Assembly (NCBI RefSeq): GCF_013870515.1
Contig: NZ_JACBXA010000014.1
Location: 1-53,464, forward strand
Direction: 5' to 3'
Length of the DNA: 53,464 bases
Source of the DNA: Streptomyces albidus (ex Kaewkla and Franco 2022)
GTDB lineage: Bacteria > Actinomycetota > Actinomycetes > Streptomycetales > Streptomycetaceae
Shown: in pieces, positions 8,407 through 16,912 of the stretch
Position numbering within the stretch: the first letter of the stretch is position 1
How the letters are laid out: every line of letters begins with the position of its first letter
Translations under genes and position numbers: made by a program
The notes under the pieces: generated by a model
The model's database searches: none
The model's input: only the letters and a program-made list of their open reading frames with translations
What the model was told of the DNA's origin: nothing

Positions 8407-10200
8407 TTACTTCTTGACGTACAGCTGGGTCGGGTCGATGCCGCTGATGACGTCGTTCAGGACGACACCGCCGACCTTGGACCCGTGCAGCTGGATCTGC
8501 TTGTAGTACATGAGCGGGATGTCGGGCAGGTCCTCCTTGAGGATGCTGTCCGCGAGCTTGCCCCACTCCTTGGCTGCCGCGTCCGCGTCAGTGATCTTGG
8601 AGATGCGGTCCATCTCCTTGTTCATCTGCGGGTTGTTGTAGTGCGAGTAGTTCGACGCACCGTCCTGCACCTGACGGCCGTCCAGCGTCGGCGGAATCAC
8701 CGTGGACGCGCTGGGCCAGTCGGCACCCCAGGAGGAGTGGTACATGTCGTACTTGTTCTTGGTCTTGCCGATCTGGTCGTAGTACGTGTCGGAGACGATG
8801 TCCTTGAGCTGGACGTCGAAGCCGGCCTTCGACAGGTTGTCCTTCGCCGCGATGGAGAACTCCTGCCACTCGGGCGAGTTCTGGAAGGCGAAGGTGAGCT
8901 TCATGCCGGACTTGCCGGACTCCTTGAGGATCTTCTTGGCCTTCTTCACGTCACCCAGCGGCTTCTTGGCCTTGCCGTAGGGGTCGGCACCCGTGTGACC
9001 TGCGACGGTCGGGCTGAGGTAGCTGCCGCCGAGCTCGCCGCCGCCGGAACCGCCGAAGGCCTGCATCAGCGACTTCGCGGGCAGCGCGTAGGCGATCGCC
9101 TCACGGACCTTCTTGTCCTTCAGACGGTCCATGTTGAAGGAGATCTTGCCGACGTAGGGCTGGTAGCCCGCCAGCGAGCGCTTCTTCACGTCCGGGTTGG
9201 AACGCACCTCCTGCATGCTGGAGGCGTCGACCTGGTTGCTGTAGCTGACCGCGGTCTTGTTCTCGGCGCTGTCCGAGCTGAGGCGCTTGGTGGAGGCCTC
9301 GTAGGAGACACCGAACTGGATGTCGTGCGAGTCCGGGTACGCGTGGCGCACCGCGTCCGTCTTCGGGTCCCAGTTGTCGTTGCGCACGAGCTTCATGCTC
9401 TTGCCGGACTTGAAGGACGCGACCTTGTACGGACCCGAAGCCACCGGCTTCTTGTCGTACTTCTCCTTGGTGTCGCCCTTCTCCTGGACGGCCGCGTAGC
9501 CGGCCATGCCCAGCGCGTACGGAAGGTCGGGCTGCGGGGACTTGAAGTGGAAGACGATCGTCTTGTCGTTCGGCGTCTCGAGGACCTTGTCCGGCAGGTG
9601 CTTACCCTTGTACGGACCGTCCGGCAGCATCTTGCGGTAGCCGGTTCCGCTCTTGCCGGCCAGCCACTGCTGGATGAAGACCGGGCCCTCCGAGACGAAC
9701 GGCGCGAACTGCCGCTCGAAGGTGTGCCGGATGTCCTTGGACGTGATCGGGGAGCCGTCCTCCCACTTGACCCCGTCCTTCAGCTCGTACTTCCAGGTCC
9801 GGTCGCCGTTGGACGACTGGCCGCTGTCCTTGGCGAGGTCGCCGACGACGGTGTACTTGCCGCTGTTGTCGCGCTTGTAAGTGGTCAGGCGACGGTGGAT
9901 GAGGGTCGACATGGAGCCCTCGTCGCTGACGTACATCTGCGCGGGGTCGAGGTGGGCGAAGCTGTCACGCTGGTAGACGGTCAGCACACCGCCCTTCTTC
10001 GCACCCTTGACCTCTTCCGCGGGCCCGGTCGACGCCTGCTCGTCACCGAACTCGTACTTCACCTGCTGCTTGGCGGCGTCGTCCTTGCTCACGCCCTCGT
10101 CGCCGCCGCCACCGCCGCTGCTGCATCCTGTGAGGATGAGCGCGCTGGCGGCGAGCCCCACGACGGAGACGCGCGCCGTACGCATTCTGAATCTGCTCAT
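8407..10200 (-). CDS. Oligopeptide-binding lipoprotein (SBP_bac_5), operon 1
   Basis: A 597-aa extracytoplasmic binding lipoprotein. The signal peptide carries positive residues, a hydrophobic core and the lipobox ILTGC, with lipidated C26, followed by a Gly/Ser linker. The mature domain is the peptide/nickel SBP family 5 fold (GVLTVYQRDSFAHLDP; LKDGVKWEDGSPITSKDI). I start at ATG 10200 so that the signal peptide begins the protein; an in-frame ATG at 10185 is an alternative, and longer extensions lack the features of an export signal. It delivers peptides to the two permeases. Placed second in the operon after the C-type permease, the same SBP-second layout I recall for Streptomyces bldK. 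Confidence 0.92.
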   Translation of the reverse strand: MSRFRMRTARVSVVGLAASALILTGCSSGGGGGDEGVSKDDAAKQQVKYEFGDEQASTGPAEEVKGAKKGGVLTVYQRDSFAHLDPAQMYVSDEGSMSTLIHRRLTTYKRDNSGKYTVVGDLAKDSGQSSNGDRTWKYELKDGVKWEDGSPITSKDIRHTFERQFAPFVSEGPVFIQQWLAGKSGTGYRKMLPDGPYKGKHLPDKVLETPNDKTIVFHFKSPQPDLPYALGMAGYAAVQEKGDTKEKYDKKPVASGPYKVASFKSGKSMKLVRNDNWDPKTDAVRHAYPDSHDIQFGVSYEASTKRLSSDSAENKTAVSYSNQVDASSMQEVRSNPDVKKRSLAGYQPYVGKISFNMDRLKDKKVREAIAYALPAKSLMQAFGGSGGGELGGSYLSPTVAGHTGADPYGKAKKPLGDVKKAKKILKESGKSGMKLTFAFQNSPEWQEFSIAAKDNLSKAGFDVQLKDIVSDTYYDQIGKTKNKYDMYHSSWGADWPSASTVIPPTLDGRQVQDGASNYSHYNNPQMNKEMDRISKITDADAAAKEWGKLADSILKEDLPDIPLMYYKQIQLHGSKVGGVVLNDVISGIDPTQLYVKK

Positions 10201-10286
10201 GGTGGTGGTAGCACCTGCCTGTCGGTTGTCTGTTGCTGCCTGACGTATAAGGCGCCGGGGTGGCAGCGCCCCCCACTTCTCGGTCT

Positions 10287-11330
10287 TCAACGTCCCGATT
10301 TCGGGTCGAAGGCGTCCCTGACCGAGTCCCCGAGCAGGTTGAACGCGACGATGAAGATCACCATCGCTACGCCGGGGAAGATCATGTAGGTGATGTCGCT
10401 CTGGTAGACCTCGGCTCCGGTGGCGAACATCCGGCCCCAGTCGGGCGTGGAGGCCGGCATTCCCACGCCGAGGAAGGAGAGTCCCGCGACGGCGGTGACG
10501 AAGTTGGGAAGCATGTAGGTCGACTGCACCAGGATGGGCGTCACCACGTTCGGCAGCAGTTCCTTGCGGACGATGCGCCAGGGCGGGGTGCCCGCGACCT
10601 TGGCCGCCTCGACGAACTCCCGCTCGCGCAGGGTCAGTACCTGACCGCGCAGGAGTCGCGCCAGCGTCATCCAGCCGAGCAGCCACATCACGAAGATCAG
10701 GACGGAGGCCCGCAGCCACGTGGGCATCTCGTCCTGGGGGTCGACCGCCAGGGCCCCGATGACGGGGACGAAGGCGACGAAGAAGAGCTGGCTCGGGAAC
10801 GACATCATCAGGTCGGTGAGCCGGCCGAGGAAGTAGTCAGTCTTGCCGCCCAGGTAGCCGCCGGCGACACCGATCACGATGGCGAGCAGCACCGACAGGA
10901 TCGCGATGACCACGGCCAGCGAGAGCGACGTCCGCATCCCGTAGACCAGCTGCATGAAGACGTCACGGCCCAGACCCGGCTCGAGGCCGAACCAGTGCTC
11001 GGAGTCGATGCCGCCGTTGGCCTTGATCGGGTAGCCGTTGTCGTTGAGCAGGCCCTCGCGCAGCTGCCCGTACCGCGTCCAGGGGTCCTTGCCGTACAGC
11101 GAGGAGATCACCGGGGCCAGGGCTGCGACCGCGAACATGGCGATGACGACGAACGCGGATATGACGCCCGCGCGGTCACGCTTGAACCGTATCCACATCA
11201 ACTGACCGGGGGACCGGCCCACCTGCTGGTCACTGCTGCCTTCTTGGCCGACCGGCTCGGTGGTCAGGCCGACGCCGTCGGGATCTGGGGTCTCTGACCC
11301 GGCGATCGCGGCCTGGGATGGACTTGTCAT
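10287..11330 (-). CDS. Oligopeptide ABC transporter permease (OppC/DppC type), first gene of operon 1
   Basis: A 347-aa permease with a polar N-terminal tail (about 45 residues), a first helix (about 56-76), a periplasmic segment (EHWFGLEPGLGRDVF, typical of C-type subunits), then five helices and an EAA-type loop (REREFVEAAKVAGTPPWRIVRKELLPN). I start at ATG 11330; the longer frame to 11477 adds a Cys-rich non-membrane stretch. The ribosome site is only a G-rich tract. It heads the operon at the end of a 452-bp divergent intergenic region. Confidence 0.9.
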   Translation of the reverse strand: MTSPSQAAIAGSETPDPDGVGLTTEPVGQEGSSDQQVGRSPGQLMWIRFKRDRAGVISAFVVIAMFAVAALAPVISSLYGKDPWTRYGQLREGLLNDNGYPIKANGGIDSEHWFGLEPGLGRDVFMQLVYGMRTSLSLAVVIAILSVLLAIVIGVAGGYLGGKTDYFLGRLTDLMMSFPSQLFFVAFVPVIGALAVDPQDEMPTWLRASVLIFVMWLLGWMTLARLLRGQVLTLREREFVEAAKVAGTPPWRIVRKELLPNVVTPILVQSTYMLPNFVTAVAGLSFLGVGMPASTPDWGRMFATGAEVYQSDITYMIFPGVAMVIFIVAFNLLGDSVRDAFDPKSGR

Positions 11331-11782
11331 TGTGATTGCGCCCCCGCGCTCGTCATCTATGCGGATAGATCCGGCTGCTGCCAGCTGGCATTGGGTGCCA
11401 TGGGTTGAGGAGACTTTGCAAGTGAATAACTGCTCAGTCAAGGGGTACCGGCGGCAGCTTGTGGACCCGCAGCGCATCTTGAGCGAAGGTTTTGCAGATT
11501 GAGGTCCAAGCGTGCTTGACGACCTTCGAAGGTAATAGACATATCGTTATAAGAAGGCTTCAAACGCGTTAACACGACCGCAACTCAGTCGACGCTGCTC
11601 CGATATACGAACTCTCCACCCTGAACTTCGTACGGCCGTGCGGGTGCCGTAGGACCGGGCCGGAGCGGAGCCATGCCGCCCCGGCCCGGTCGCCCTCGGG
11701 GGCACAAGTAGGCTTGTCCGATGCTGTACGGGGCGAACCCGGCCGTACGGTGCGCGGGTAACCGCACCGCGGGGGGCCGGAC
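11331..11782. other. 452-bp divergent intergenic region with an AT-rich core
   Basis: No convincing gene lies here. It separates operon 1 (minus) from a membrane-protein gene (plus). The segment 11521-11580 is unusually AT-rich for this genome and holds the palindrome ACCTTCGAAGGT (11522-11533) followed by TAATAGACATATCGTTATAA. The left part holds a promoter candidate for operon 1. Confidence 0.6.
11413..11441 (-). promoter_or_regulatory. Candidate promoter of oligopeptide operon 1 (TTGACT-17-CAAAGT)
   Basis: On the minus strand TTGACT (11441-11436) is followed by a 17-bp spacer and CAAAGT (11418-11413). This would give a 5' leader of about 75 nt before the ATG at 11330. The -35 is good and the -10 is weak. 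Confidence 0.4.
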
Positions 11783-12790
11783 ATGAGTCAGGACAGGACG
11801 CTGAGACCCGGTGCGCGTGCCGCCGGCGCTCTGCTGCTGGCCGCGCTCGCCGTGCTCAACCTCGCCTGGATCATCCGGGACTTCGAGAAGGCCGCCACCG
11901 TCACCGACGCCTGGTGGATGTGGTCCGGGCTCCTCTTCCGGGCCCAGGACGGTATCTGGGCAAGCTCGTTCGTCGAACCCACGCTGCTCGTCCTCTACAC
12001 GGTCTGCGCCGTGACCGTCGTGCTCTCCTCCTCCGCCGCCGGGGTCATGGTCTCCGCCGGAGTGCTCACCGTCGTGCTGCGCGTCCCCACCCTGTGGAAT
12101 CTGAACGCCAGTTGGGTCCAGGGCGGCGTCTCCGACGGGCTCAGGAACAAGGTCCTCTTCAGCGCCGTCGCCATGCTGGTGCTCGCGGTCGCGCTCGTCG
12201 TCACCGCGGTGTCCGGCCGGCGGCCGGCAGCCGAAGCCGGGCCCGACGACGAGGGAGACGGCAGCTCGGTCTTTTCCAGCACGCGCGACGAAGCTCCCGC
12301 TCCGCCCACGAGCCGCGGGGGCTTCGCTGCCTCCTTGCTGCTGGGCGCGACGGTGGTCCTGCTCGTCTCGTGGGAGATCCACTCCTGGAACGAACAGGGC
12401 TGGAAGCTGTACTCACGCCACTTCACCGGCGACCGCAGTCTGGTCACGCTGCTCGCCGTCCCCGAGAGCTGGTACGGGTGGGCGCTGGCCCTGCTCTCCT
12501 TGACGGCCTCCGTCGCGGCCTGCAAGCACGCCCGCTTCTCCCGACCCCTCGGCATGATCGTGAGCGCGCCCCTGCTCGGGCTCGGCCTCTTCCATCTCTC
12601 CTTCGCGGCCAAGGCGGGACTGCTGGAGGACGTCGGCGTCCTCGCCCTGCGCGACCAACTGCGGCTGTGCACAGCGGTGTTCGAGATCGTCGCCGCCTTC
12701 GCCGTGCTGGCGGCCCTCGCCGGGCGCGGCGGGCAGTCCACCGGGGCGGAACCTCACTCCGGCCCGATCGGGTCCCTCTCCTCCGCGTAG
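11783..12790 (+). CDS. Multi-helix membrane protein of unknown function
   Basis: A 335-aa protein with about eight predicted membrane segments in two halves, split by a hydrophilic, acidic, disordered loop (about residues 145-180, rich in D, E, P and S). The N-terminal half contains a WWMWSG aromatic patch and the second half the motif [18 protein letters not shown]. The start ATG has a G-rich ribosome site about 8 bases upstream. It is the only plus-strand gene between the two transporter operons, and its last 37 bp overlap the 3' end of the convergent F-type ATPase gene at 12754. I do not recognise the family. The overlap implies antisense contact between the two mRNAs. Confidence 0.8.
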   Translation: MSQDRTLRPGARAAGALLLAALAVLNLAWIIRDFEKAATVTDAWWMWSGLLFRAQDGIWASSFVEPTLLVLYTVCAVTVVLSSSAAGVMVSAGVLTVVLRVPTLWNLNASWVQGGVSDGLRNKVLFSAVAMLVLAVALVVTAVSGRRPAAEAGPDDEGDGSSVFSSTRDEAPAPPTSRGGFAASLLLGATVVLLVSWEIHSWNEQGWKLYSRHFTGDRSLVTLLAVPESWYGWALALLSLTASVAACKHARFSRPLGMIVSAPLLGLGLFHLSFAAKAGLLEDVGVLALRDQLRLCTAVFEIVAAFAVLAALAGRGGQSTGAEPHSGPIGSLSSA

Positions 12791-13887
12791 TGGCAGGCCG
12801 AGGGATGGTGTGCGGATCCCTCCGCGTGCGCGAAGCGCTCCGGCACGGTCAACGGCGGTTCCTCACGCGCGCACTTCTCCTGCGCCTTCCAGCAGCGGGT
12901 GCGGAAGTGGCAGCCCGAGGGAGGGTTCGCCGGGGAGGGCACCTCTCCCTCCAGGACGATGCGGGTGCGTTCCGCCTCGGCGTCCGGATCCGGCACGGGC
13001 ACCGCCGAGAGCAGTGCCTGGGTGTACGGGTGGGTGGGGTGCTCGTAGATCTCGCTCTCCGTGCCGATCTCCACGAGCTTGCCGAGATACATGACGCCGA
13101 CGCGGTCGGAGATGTGCCGTACGACGGACAGGTCGTGCGCGATGAAGACGTAGGACAGATCGAACTCGTCCTGCAGCCGCTCCATCAGGTTGACCACTTG
13201 GGCCTGCACCGAGACGTCCAGGGCTGACACCGGCTCGTCCGCCACGATGACCTCGGGCCGCAGCGCGAGGCCGCGGGCGATGCCGATGCGCTGCCGCTGG
13301 CCTCCGCTGAACTGATGCGGATAGCGGTTGACGTACTCGGGATTGAGCCCGACCACGTCCAGCAACTCCTGTACCTTGCGCCGCCGTTCACCCTTGGGAG
13401 CCACCTCGGGGTGGATGTCGAAGGGCTCCCCGACGATGTCGCCCACGGTCATGCGGGGATTGAGCGAGGTGTAGGGATCCTGGAAGACCATCTGGATGTT
13501 GCGCCGTACGGCCTTCAGCGCCCGTCCGCTCAGCCGTGTGACGTCCTCGCCCTTGTAGAGGATGCTCCCGGCGGTGGGTGCCTCCAGATTCGTCACCAGC
13601 TTGGCCACCGTCGACTTGCCGCACCCCGACTCCCCCACGATGCCCAGGGTTTCGCCGCGCCCGAGCTCGAAGGAGATGCCGTCGACGGCCTTGACCGCCC
13701 CCACCTGCCGTCTGATGACGACGCCCTGGGTCAGCGGGTAGTGCTTGACCAGATCGCGTACTTCCAGGATCGCCTCGCGCGGCGCGTACGGGACGCCGGC
13801 CGGGGAGGCCGATTCCGCCACCGCCGGCCCTCCGCCTTCGGGGCCCCCCTGCTGCCAGGTCTGCGCCCCCGCACCGTCACTGTCCAT
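12754..13887 (-). CDS. Oligopeptide ABC transporter ATP-binding protein (OppF/DppF type), operon 2
   Basis: A 377-aa ATPase with a Gly/Ala/Pro-rich N-terminal tail (about 36 residues) absent from its operon-1 paralogue. Walker [10 protein letters not shown] (85-93), signature SGGQRQR (194-200) and Walker B VIVADE (213-218) are intact, with a C-terminal [14 protein letters not shown] cluster. The start ATG has AAGGAG at 7-base spacing, and the gene overlaps the preceding D-type gene by 11 bp. It is last in operon 2, and its 3' end runs 37 bp into the convergent membrane-protein gene. Confidence 0.93.
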   Translation of the reverse strand: MDSDGAGAQTWQQGGPEGGGPAVAESASPAGVPYAPREAILEVRDLVKHYPLTQGVVIRRQVGAVKAVDGISFELGRGETLGIVGESGCGKSTVAKLVTNLEAPTAGSILYKGEDVTRLSGRALKAVRRNIQMVFQDPYTSLNPRMTVGDIVGEPFDIHPEVAPKGERRRKVQELLDVVGLNPEYVNRYPHQFSGGQRQRIGIARGLALRPEVIVADEPVSALDVSVQAQVVNLMERLQDEFDLSYVFIAHDLSVVRHISDRVGVMYLGKLVEIGTESEIYEHPTHPYTQALLSAVPVPDPDAEAERTRIVLEGEVPSPANPPSGCHFRTRCWKAQEKCAREEPPLTVPERFAHAEGSAHHPSACHYAEERDPIGPE

Positions 13888-14905
13888 CCAGGAGCTCCTT
13901 CCAGAAATGGCAGGCGCTGGCCCGGCCCGTGCCGACCTCGTACAGCGGTGGTTCGTCGGCCCGGCACACGGCGCGTGCCACCGGACAGCGCGGGTGGAAG
14001 CTGCACCCGGACGGGATGCGCAGCAGGCTCGGAGGCAGCCCCTTGATGGCGTTGAGCTGCTGCCCCTTCTGGTCGAGCCGTGGAATGGAGTCGAGCAGGC
14101 CTTTCGTGTACGGGTGGGCGGGGGCCCGGTAGAGCTCGCCGACCGGGGCGGTCTCCACGATCCGCCCGGCGTACATGACGGCGATCCTGTCGGCGACGTC
14201 GGCGACCACGCCCAGGTCGTGGGTGATCAGGATCAGGCCCATGCGGTACTCGCGCTGGAGGTCGGCCAGCAGCCCCATCACCTGCGCCTGGACCGTGACG
14301 TCCAGCGCGGTGGTCGGCTCGTCGGCGATGATCAGCTGCGGTTCGAGGGCCAACGCCATCGCGATCATGATGCGTTGGCGCATGCCGCCGCTGAACTGAT
14401 GCGGGTAGTCGTTCGCCCGCGCGCGGGCCGCCGGGATCCGCACGCGCTCCATGAGTTCGACGGCCTTGATCCGTGACTCCTTGCGGGACGTGCCGCGGTG
14501 CACACGGAACATCTCACCGAGCTGATAGCCCACGCTCAGCACGGGGTTGAGCGAGGACAGCGCGTCCTGGAAGATCATCGCCATCCGGGCGCCCCGGATC
14601 CGGCGGCGCTCCTCGGCGGGCGTCTTCAGCAGGTCCCGTCCCTCGAAGAGGATCTCGCCGCCCGTGATGCGGCCGGGCGGGATGTCGAGGATGCCCATCA
14701 CCGCCTGCGCGGTCACCGACTTGCCCGAGCCGGACTCGCCGAGCACGGCGAGCGTCTCCCCCGCCTCGACACCGAAGCTCACGCCGTTGACGGCATCGGC
14801 GACACCGTCCCGGGTGTGGAACTCCACGTGCAGGTCCCGTACTTGGAGCAACGGGGAGGGACCGGAAGAGGAAGGGGGAGGCGACTGGGCCTGTGTCTGG
14901 GTCAC
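13877..14905 (-). CDS. Oligopeptide ABC transporter ATP-binding protein (OppD/DppD type), operon 2
   Basis: A 342-aa ATPase with a Ser/Pro-rich N-terminal tail, Walker A GESGSGKS (56-63), a QFSGGMRQR signature and LIIADEP Walker B, plus the C-terminal CSFHPRCP motif of oligopeptide ATPases. The frame stays open upstream inside the permease gene, but the GTG at 14905 is preceded by TGAGGGAG, in which TGA is the stop of the C-type permease, making it a coupled start. It pairs with the F-type ATPase that follows. Confidence 0.93.
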   Translation of the reverse strand: MTQTQAQSPPPSSSGPSPLLQVRDLHVEFHTRDGVADAVNGVSFGVEAGETLAVLGESGSGKSVTAQAVMGILDIPPGRITGGEILFEGRDLLKTPAEERRRIRGARMAMIFQDALSSLNPVLSVGYQLGEMFRVHRGTSRKESRIKAVELMERVRIPAARARANDYPHQFSGGMRQRIMIAMALALEPQLIIADEPTTALDVTVQAQVMGLLADLQREYRMGLILITHDLGVVADVADRIAVMYAGRIVETAPVGELYRAPAHPYTKGLLDSIPRLDQKGQQLNAIKGLPPSLLRIPSGCSFHPRCPVARAVCRADEPPLYEVGTGRASACHFWKELLDGQ

Positions 14906-14916
14906 GTACGTCTCCC

Positions 14917-15978
14917 TCAGCGCAGCTTGGGATCGAGGGCGTCGCGCACAGCGTCGCCGAGCATGATGAAGGCCAGCACGGTCAGGCTCAGAGCGGCGGC
15001 GGGATAGAGCAGGATGTGCGGCGCGTTGCGGAACTGCATCCCCTGCGAGGCGTCCGAGATGTCGGCTCCCCAGGAGACGGTCGGCGGCTGCAGCCCGACA
15101 CCGAGATAGCTGAGCGTCGCCTCGAGCGCGATGTACGTCCCCAGCGCGATGGTCGCGGTCACGATCACGGGCGCGACGGCGTTCGGCATGATGTGCCGGA
15201 CCAGCATCCGTGCGTTGCCGGCACCCAGCGCGCGTGCGGCCTGCACGTAGTCGTTCTGCTTCGCCGAGATCACCGATCCGCGCGCGATGCGCGCGATCTG
15301 CGGCCACCCCAGCAGCACGATGAACGCGACGACCGTCCAGACCGAGCGGCTTCCCGTCATCGACAGGAAGACCAGTCCGCCGAGCATGATCGGGATGCCG
15401 AAGAAGATGTCGGTGAGCCGGGAGAGCAGGGAGTCCCACCAGCCGCCGAAGAAGCCCGCGAGCCCGCCCAGCGCACTGCCCGCGAGGGCGACGCCCAGCG
15501 TGGAGCAGATGCCGACGGTGACGGACGTACGGGCGCCGTACACCACGCGCGTGTAGACGTCGCAGCCCTGGGTGTCGTACCCGAACCAGTGACCCGGGGA
15601 GGCCGGGTCCAGCGACTTGTTCAACTGGCAGGACAGCGGGTTGCGGGTCGCGATCAGACTCGGCCAGACCGAGACGACGACCAGGAAGAGGATCAGCAGC
15701 CCGGACACGATGAAGACGGGGTTACGGCGCAGATCGTGCCACGCGTCCGACCACAGACTGCGTGCCTTCCCCGGCGCGGGCTCCTGCGGAGCGAGCGGCG
15801 TCTCCAGCAGCTCGCCTTCGAAGGAGGCCAGGTCCGCTGCCGCGCCGCCGGCCTCCCCGGTGACCGCGGGCGGATCCTCGGGGGCCGAGGGGCTCTCGGG
15901 TGCACGCTCAACCACGCGGCACCCCCGGGTTCGTCGAGGTGGTCGAGGGAGCGCGGTCCGGGGTGCCGGTGAGTTCAC
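14917..15978 (-). CDS. Oligopeptide ABC transporter permease (OppC/DppC type), operon 2
   Basis: A 353-aa permease. A long polar, Pro/Glu-rich N-terminal tail (about 75 residues) precedes the first helix (NPVFIVSGLLILFLVVVSVW). It then has the C-type periplasmic motif (GHWFGYDTQGCDVYTRVVYG), further helices, an EAA-type loop (QNDYVQAARALGAGNARMLVRHIMPN) and the ending DALDPKLR. The GTG at 15978 overlaps the upstream stop as GTGA; a second GTG at 15915 with GGGGG upstream would shorten the tail by 21 residues and is equally possible. The start is therefore uncertain; the rest is firm. Confidence 0.88.
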   Translation of the reverse strand: MNSPAPRTALPRPPRRTRGCRVVERAPESPSAPEDPPAVTGEAGGAAADLASFEGELLETPLAPQEPAPGKARSLWSDAWHDLRRNPVFIVSGLLILFLVVVSVWPSLIATRNPLSCQLNKSLDPASPGHWFGYDTQGCDVYTRVVYGARTSVTVGICSTLGVALAGSALGGLAGFFGGWWDSLLSRLTDIFFGIPIMLGGLVFLSMTGSRSVWTVVAFIVLLGWPQIARIARGSVISAKQNDYVQAARALGAGNARMLVRHIMPNAVAPVIVTATIALGTYIALEATLSYLGVGLQPPTVSWGADISDASQGMQFRNAPHILLYPAAALSLTVLAFIMLGDAVRDALDPKLR

Positions 15979-16898
15979 GCATAGCGGATCCTCGGGTCGA
16001 GCACGGCGTACAGCAGGTCGACGATCAGGTTCGCGAGCAGGAAGACGATGACGAGGATCGTCACGAAGCCGACGACGGTCGGCGAGTTCTGCCGGACGAT
16101 GCCCTGCCACAGCTGGAAGCCGACCCCCTGGATGTTGAAGATCCGCTCGGTGACGAGGGCTCCCGCCATGAGGTTGCCGACGTCCGTGCCGAGGAAGGTG
16201 ACGACGGGGATCAGGGAGTTGCGCAGCAGATGGCGTCCGGTCACCCGGGAGCGCGGCAGCCCCTTGGCGACGGCCGTGCGTACGTAGTCGGCGCGGGCGT
16301 TCTCGCTGATGGAGGTACGGGTGAGCCGCGTGACGTAGGCCAGCGACAGCAGTGCGAGGACCAGCCCCGGCAGGAGCAGTTCACCGACCGGGGCAGCCGG
16401 TGAGACCGCGGGCTGGATCCAGCCCCACTTCACCCCCAGCAGGTACTGCGCGAGGGTGCCGGTGACGAACGTGGGCACGGAGATCACGACCAGCGTCATC
16501 ATGAGCACCGAGCTGTCGACCGGACGCCCGCGCCGCAGACCGGTGATCACACCGAGCGCGATCCCCACGACGACCTCGAAGACGATGGCGATGATCGCCA
16601 GCCGAAGCGTGATCGGGAAGGCGGTGCGCATCAGCTCCGTGACGGGCTGGCCGTTGAAGGCGTTGCCGAAGTCACCGGTGAAGATGTGCGCCATGTAGAG
16701 CAGGTACTGCTGCCAGACAGGCTTGTCGAGGTTGAACTCGGCACGCAGCTGGGCGGCAGTGGCGGGGTCGGGCGCCCGGTCGCCGAACATCGCGTTGACC
16801 GGGTCGCCGACCGCGTAGACCATCACGAAGATGAGGAATGTGGTCCCGATGAACACCGGGATCATCTGGAGCAGTCGTCTGATGACGTAGCGCCCCAC
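15975..16898 (-). CDS. Oligopeptide ABC transporter permease (OppB/DppB type), operon 2
   Basis: A 307-aa permease that opens MGRYVIRRLLQMIPVF, a very typical B-type start, followed by an extracytoplasmic loop (PVNAMFGDRAPDPATAAQLR), five further helices, the EAA-type loop (ADYVRTAVAKGLPRSRVTGRHLLRN) and the ending AVLDPRIRYA. It starts with GTG 14 bp after the SBP stop and overlaps the C-type permease by 4 bp. The opening strongly resembles BldKA of Streptomyces as I remember it, so this operon may be the true bldK counterpart. That identification needs alignment. Confidence 0.92.
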   Translation of the reverse strand: MGRYVIRRLLQMIPVFIGTTFLIFVMVYAVGDPVNAMFGDRAPDPATAAQLRAEFNLDKPVWQQYLLYMAHIFTGDFGNAFNGQPVTELMRTAFPITLRLAIIAIVFEVVVGIALGVITGLRRGRPVDSSVLMMTLVVISVPTFVTGTLAQYLLGVKWGWIQPAVSPAAPVGELLLPGLVLALLSLAYVTRLTRTSISENARADYVRTAVAKGLPRSRVTGRHLLRNSLIPVVTFLGTDVGNLMAGALVTERIFNIQGVGFQLWQGIVRQNSPTVVGFVTILVIVFLLANLIVDLLYAVLDPRIRYA

Positions 16899-16912
16899 GG
16901 GCCGTCACACTC

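Noticed and set aside
8314..10389. 691-aa open frame opposite the operon-1 SBP gene
   Set aside because: Leu/Val/Arg/Gly-rich shadow of a lipoprotein gene with a clear export signal; no start signal of its own.
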